Below, piece after piece: positions 5,250 to 7,520 of a stretch of 7,520 bases of DNA; within the stretch, counting starts at the first letter, position 1; each line of letters opens with the position of its first letter. A model generated the notes under the pieces. The model saw only the letters and a list, made by a program, of their open reading frames with translations. It searched no databases and was not told the origin of the DNA. Made by a program: the position numbers and the translations under genes. This DNA is from Nitrospirae bacterium RBG_19FT_COMBO_42_15 (GTDB lineage: Bacteria; Nitrospirota; CAKKRA01; 9FT-COMBO-42-15): assembly GCA_001803815.1 (NCBI GenBank), contig MHEL01000112.1, positions 1 through 7,520 of the forward strand, in the 5' to 3' direction.

Positions 5250-7520
5250 TTGTTTAAGAGGATACAAGGAAAGGTATTATCTCTTGCAATTATAATTGGT
5301 CTTTTGCCAGGAATTGTCGGAATAACACTCACCTATTTAGGCGGCACACATCTTTTAAAAAATTCCATTGGAAATAATTTCCACGAGATTGCCAGAAAAG
5401 AATCTGAATATATGAGGCGGGTAATTGAAAAGGAGATTGATGAAGTGCATAGCCTTGCCATATCGCCATTCATAAGGAAATATGTAGAAGATGCAAATCT
5501 GAAATATAATGGCAAAGTCAATGAAGAGATAATAAGAGAGATAAACAGCATTGAAAACATCTGGCCGAGACTTAAGGAAAACAGCCCTGTCCTCAGGGAT
5601 ATTATGAATAACGAAACTGCTGAATATATTAAAGAGTATAAGAAAAGGGAAGGCGAGGAGTACGCAGAGATATTTATAACTGACGCAAAGGGCGCTGTTA
5701 TTGCGGCTACAAGCAAGACATCAGATTATTTTCAGGCAGATGAAAAATGGTGGGAAGAGGCTTATAACAATGGCAAGGGAAGTGTCTACTTAAGCGATGT
5801 TGAATATGATGAGAACGCAAAGGTCTTTGCCCTGAATTTTTGTATTCCTATTATGAATAAATCAAATAAAGTTATTGGAATAATCAAGGTTGTTACAGAT
5901 ATAAGGCATCTCTTCTCAGGAATAATCAATGTGCATATTGGAGAGACCGGCCATTCTGATCTTGTATCCTCTGATGGGACAGTTATTATTGACGCCATCT
6001 CTCCGCCATTGAGCTGGAAGATAAGCGAGGGGCTTATAAGTAAAATATCTGCTTCAAAAGGCGGCTGGACAATGGATAAGGATGAGCACGGCATCAGCTC
6101 AATAATTGGTTTTTCCCCTGTTGAATGGGGCGCTAAATTTTCTGCTTCCAGCCTCGGCGGTAAAAACTGGTATATCTTTGTCAGGCAGGATATGCCTGAG
6201 GCATACGCCCCTATCTTTGGCCTCCTATGGCGGGTTGCCCTTGTTGGTATTTTATTAATAGGCATCTTCACCCTTGTTGCCCTTTCAATAGCAAGACAGA
6301 TTGTGCGGCCGCTATTAATACTGCAGGACGGGGTTAGGCTGATAGGGCATGGGAAATTGAACCAGAGGCTTGAGATAAAGACAAAAGATGAGATAGGAGA
6401 CCTTGCTAATTCCATAAACAATATGGCGGAGGAGCTTGAAAACAGGACTAATGAGCTTGAGTTTCAGAGGGGGGAGCTGGAGGAGACAAAGAATTATCTT
6501 AAGAATATACTGGAACACTCTGCTGATATTGTTATTACCACTGATTTGAATGGAAGTGTTGTTGAGTTTAATAAGGCTGCTGAGGAGATATTAGAGTATA
6601 AGAAGGAAGAGGTTATAGGAAAGCCTGCAGATGAGTTTTATATGGACAAGAATGAGAGGAAGCATATATTGGATATTGTAAGTAAAAAAGGAAAGATAAA
6701 TAATTATGAGACAAGGTTTATGACAAAGAGCGGTAAGATACTCAATATGAGCCTCACACTTTCACATCTAAAGGATAATTCTGGTAAAGTGATAGGCACT
6801 GTAGGCATCAGCAGGGATGTTACTGCAAAAAAAGAGTTAGACCAGATGAAACTTGATTTTATGTATATGCTTACCCATGATATAAAATCTCCGTTATCAA
6901 TTCTGCTTGGGCTTTCTACGATGGTGATGGAAGGCAAGTTCGGTTCGGTTGATGAGAAGATTGTTGAACCTCTGCGAAGCATATATTCAAGCGGCAGAAA
7001 GATATCATCATTGGTTGATAACTGTCTTACCTCTGCATTGATTGAGGCAGGCAGATTGGAGCTTGAAATGAAGCCTGTAAAGGTAGATGTGGTCTTGAAT
7101 AATATTATTAAACTGATGCGGCTGCAGGCAGCAAAGAAGATGATTGATATAAAAACAGAAATCCCGAAGTCATTCCCAGAGGTAATGGGCGACGAGATTT
7201 ATCTTGACAGGGTGTTTATTAATCTATTAAGCAACGCAATAAAATATACGCATGACAACGGTGAGATTAGGGTAAAAGGTAAAATAACAGATGGCGGAAA
7301 ATCAAGGCATAAAAGGTATGCAGAAATTTCCATCAGTGATACAGGCATAGGCATCTCTCAGGAAGACCTTCCCGGACTATTTAATAAATATAAACGAGCA
7401 AAGGGGAGCGGAAGGATTGAAGGGACAGGGCTGGGCCTTTTTATTGTAAAATATATTGTTGATTCTCATAATGGAGAGGTAGAGATATCAAGTAAAGTCG
7501 GAGAGGGCTCTACCTTTACA
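5250..7520 (+). CDS. Membrane sensor histidine kinase, dCache-HAMP-PAS-HisKA-HATPase (3' end cut by window)
   Basis: An uninterrupted frame of 757 codons runs from TTG 5250 to the window edge. It reads as a transmembrane sensor kinase. TM1 is at about 8-28, followed by a large periplasmic double-Cache-like domain (about 30-315; WWEEAYNNGKGSVYLSD from 167, and the second-lobe pattern GETGHSDLVSSDGTVIID). TM2 is at about 329-348, then HAMP (about 349-402, RQIVRPLLILQDG), a coiled coil and a PAS domain (about 412-530). HisKA contains THDIKSPL with phosphoacceptor His543. HATPase_c has N-box Asn662, DTGIGI from 697 and GTGLGL 725-730. The H-box has Asp after His rather than the commoner Glu, a known variant. 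The sequence stops at GEGSTFT, so probably only a short tail is missing. Cache domains usually bind small extracellular metabolites; the ligand here is unknown. The adjacent receiver (4339-4701) is the only candidate partner visible nearby. Confidence 0.9.
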   Translation, partial: MFKRIQGKVLSLAIIIGLLPGIVGITLTYLGGTHLLKNSIGNNFHEIARKESEYMRRVIEKEIDEVHSLAISPFIRKYVEDANLKYNGKVNEEIIREINSIENIWPRLKENSPVLRDIMNNETAEYIKEYKKREGEEYAEIFITDAKGAVIAATSKTSDYFQADEKWWEEAYNNGKGSVYLSDVEYDENAKVFALNFCIPIMNKSNKVIGIIKVVTDIRHLFSGIINVHIGETGHSDLVSSDGTVIIDAISPPLSWKISEGLISKISASKGGWTMDKDEHGISSIIGFSPVEWGAKFSASSLGGKNWYIFVRQDMPEAYAPIFGLLWRVALVGILLIGIFTLVALSIARQIVRPLLILQDGVRLIGHGKLNQRLEIKTKDEIGDLANSINNMAEELENRTNELEFQRGELEETKNYLKNILEHSADIVITTDLNGSVVEFNKAAEEILEYKKEEVIGKPADEFYMDKNERKHILDIVSKKGKINNYETRFMTKSGKILNMSLTLSHLKDNSGKVIGTVGISRDVTAKKELDQMKLDFMYMLTHDIKSPLSILLGLSTMVMEGKFGSVDEKIVEPLRSIYSSGRKISSLVDNCLTSALIEAGRLELEMKPVKVDVVLNNIIKLMRLQAAKKMIDIKTEIPKSFPEVMGDEIYLDRVFINLLSNAIKYTHDNGEIRVKGKITDGGKSRHKRYAEISISDTGIGISQEDLPGLFNKYKRAKGSGRIEGTGLGLFIVKYIVDSHNGEVEISSKVGEGSTFT

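Noticed and set aside
5786..6421. 211-codon open frame on the minus strand
   Set aside because: It lies entirely within the second kinase, whose + strand frame has clear Cache, TM and HAMP features. The minus-strand peptide has no recognisable domain.

Overview
The window looks like an AT-rich (by eye about 40% G+C) chromosomal segment of a Gram-negative bacterium. The Pal-type outer-membrane lipoprotein, the NtrC-type activator paired with a sigma-54 promoter, and the style of the sensor kinases would all fit a deltaproteobacterial, Nitrospirota-like or related uncultured lineage. I cannot name a taxon from the sequence alone. All recognisable genes are on the + strand.

Layout. (1) 57-563: Pal, a peptidoglycan-associated lipoprotein. 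(2) 564-591: a degenerate palindrome at the pal/kinase junction. (3) 613-2628 and 2621-3970: a two-component pair overlapping by 8 nt. The first is a membrane-anchored histidine kinase with an intracellular V4R-like small-molecule sensor and a PAS domain. The second is an NtrC-family response regulator (receiver, AAA+ with GAFTGA, Fis-type HTH). (4) 3971-4338: a 368-bp gap. It holds a MITE-like element of about 149 bp with inverted ends, then palindromic and direct-repeat motifs resembling enhancer sites, then a sequence matching every position of the sigma-54 consensus just upstream of the next gene. (5) 4339-4701: a stand-alone CheY-like receiver. (6) 4756-5145: a small protein of unknown function. 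(7) 5250 to the window end: a second, membrane-spanning histidine kinase (dCache-HAMP-PAS-HisKA-HATPase) that starts with TTG and is cut by the window edge only at its extreme C-terminus.

How the genes may work together (inference). The first kinase would phosphorylate the NtrC-type regulator. That regulator carries the sigma-54 contact loop, and the only sigma-54 promoter I found is the one directly downstream of it, in front of the receiver / unknown protein / second kinase set. The simplest reading is a two-tier cascade, in which an intracellular-ligand two-component system controls transcription of a second, extracellular-ligand sensing module. That module's direct output would be a DNA-binding-free receiver. 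A candidate sigma-70 promoter before the second kinase could give it some independent expression.

No RNA genes, CRISPR arrays, transposase genes or minus-strand genes are supported.
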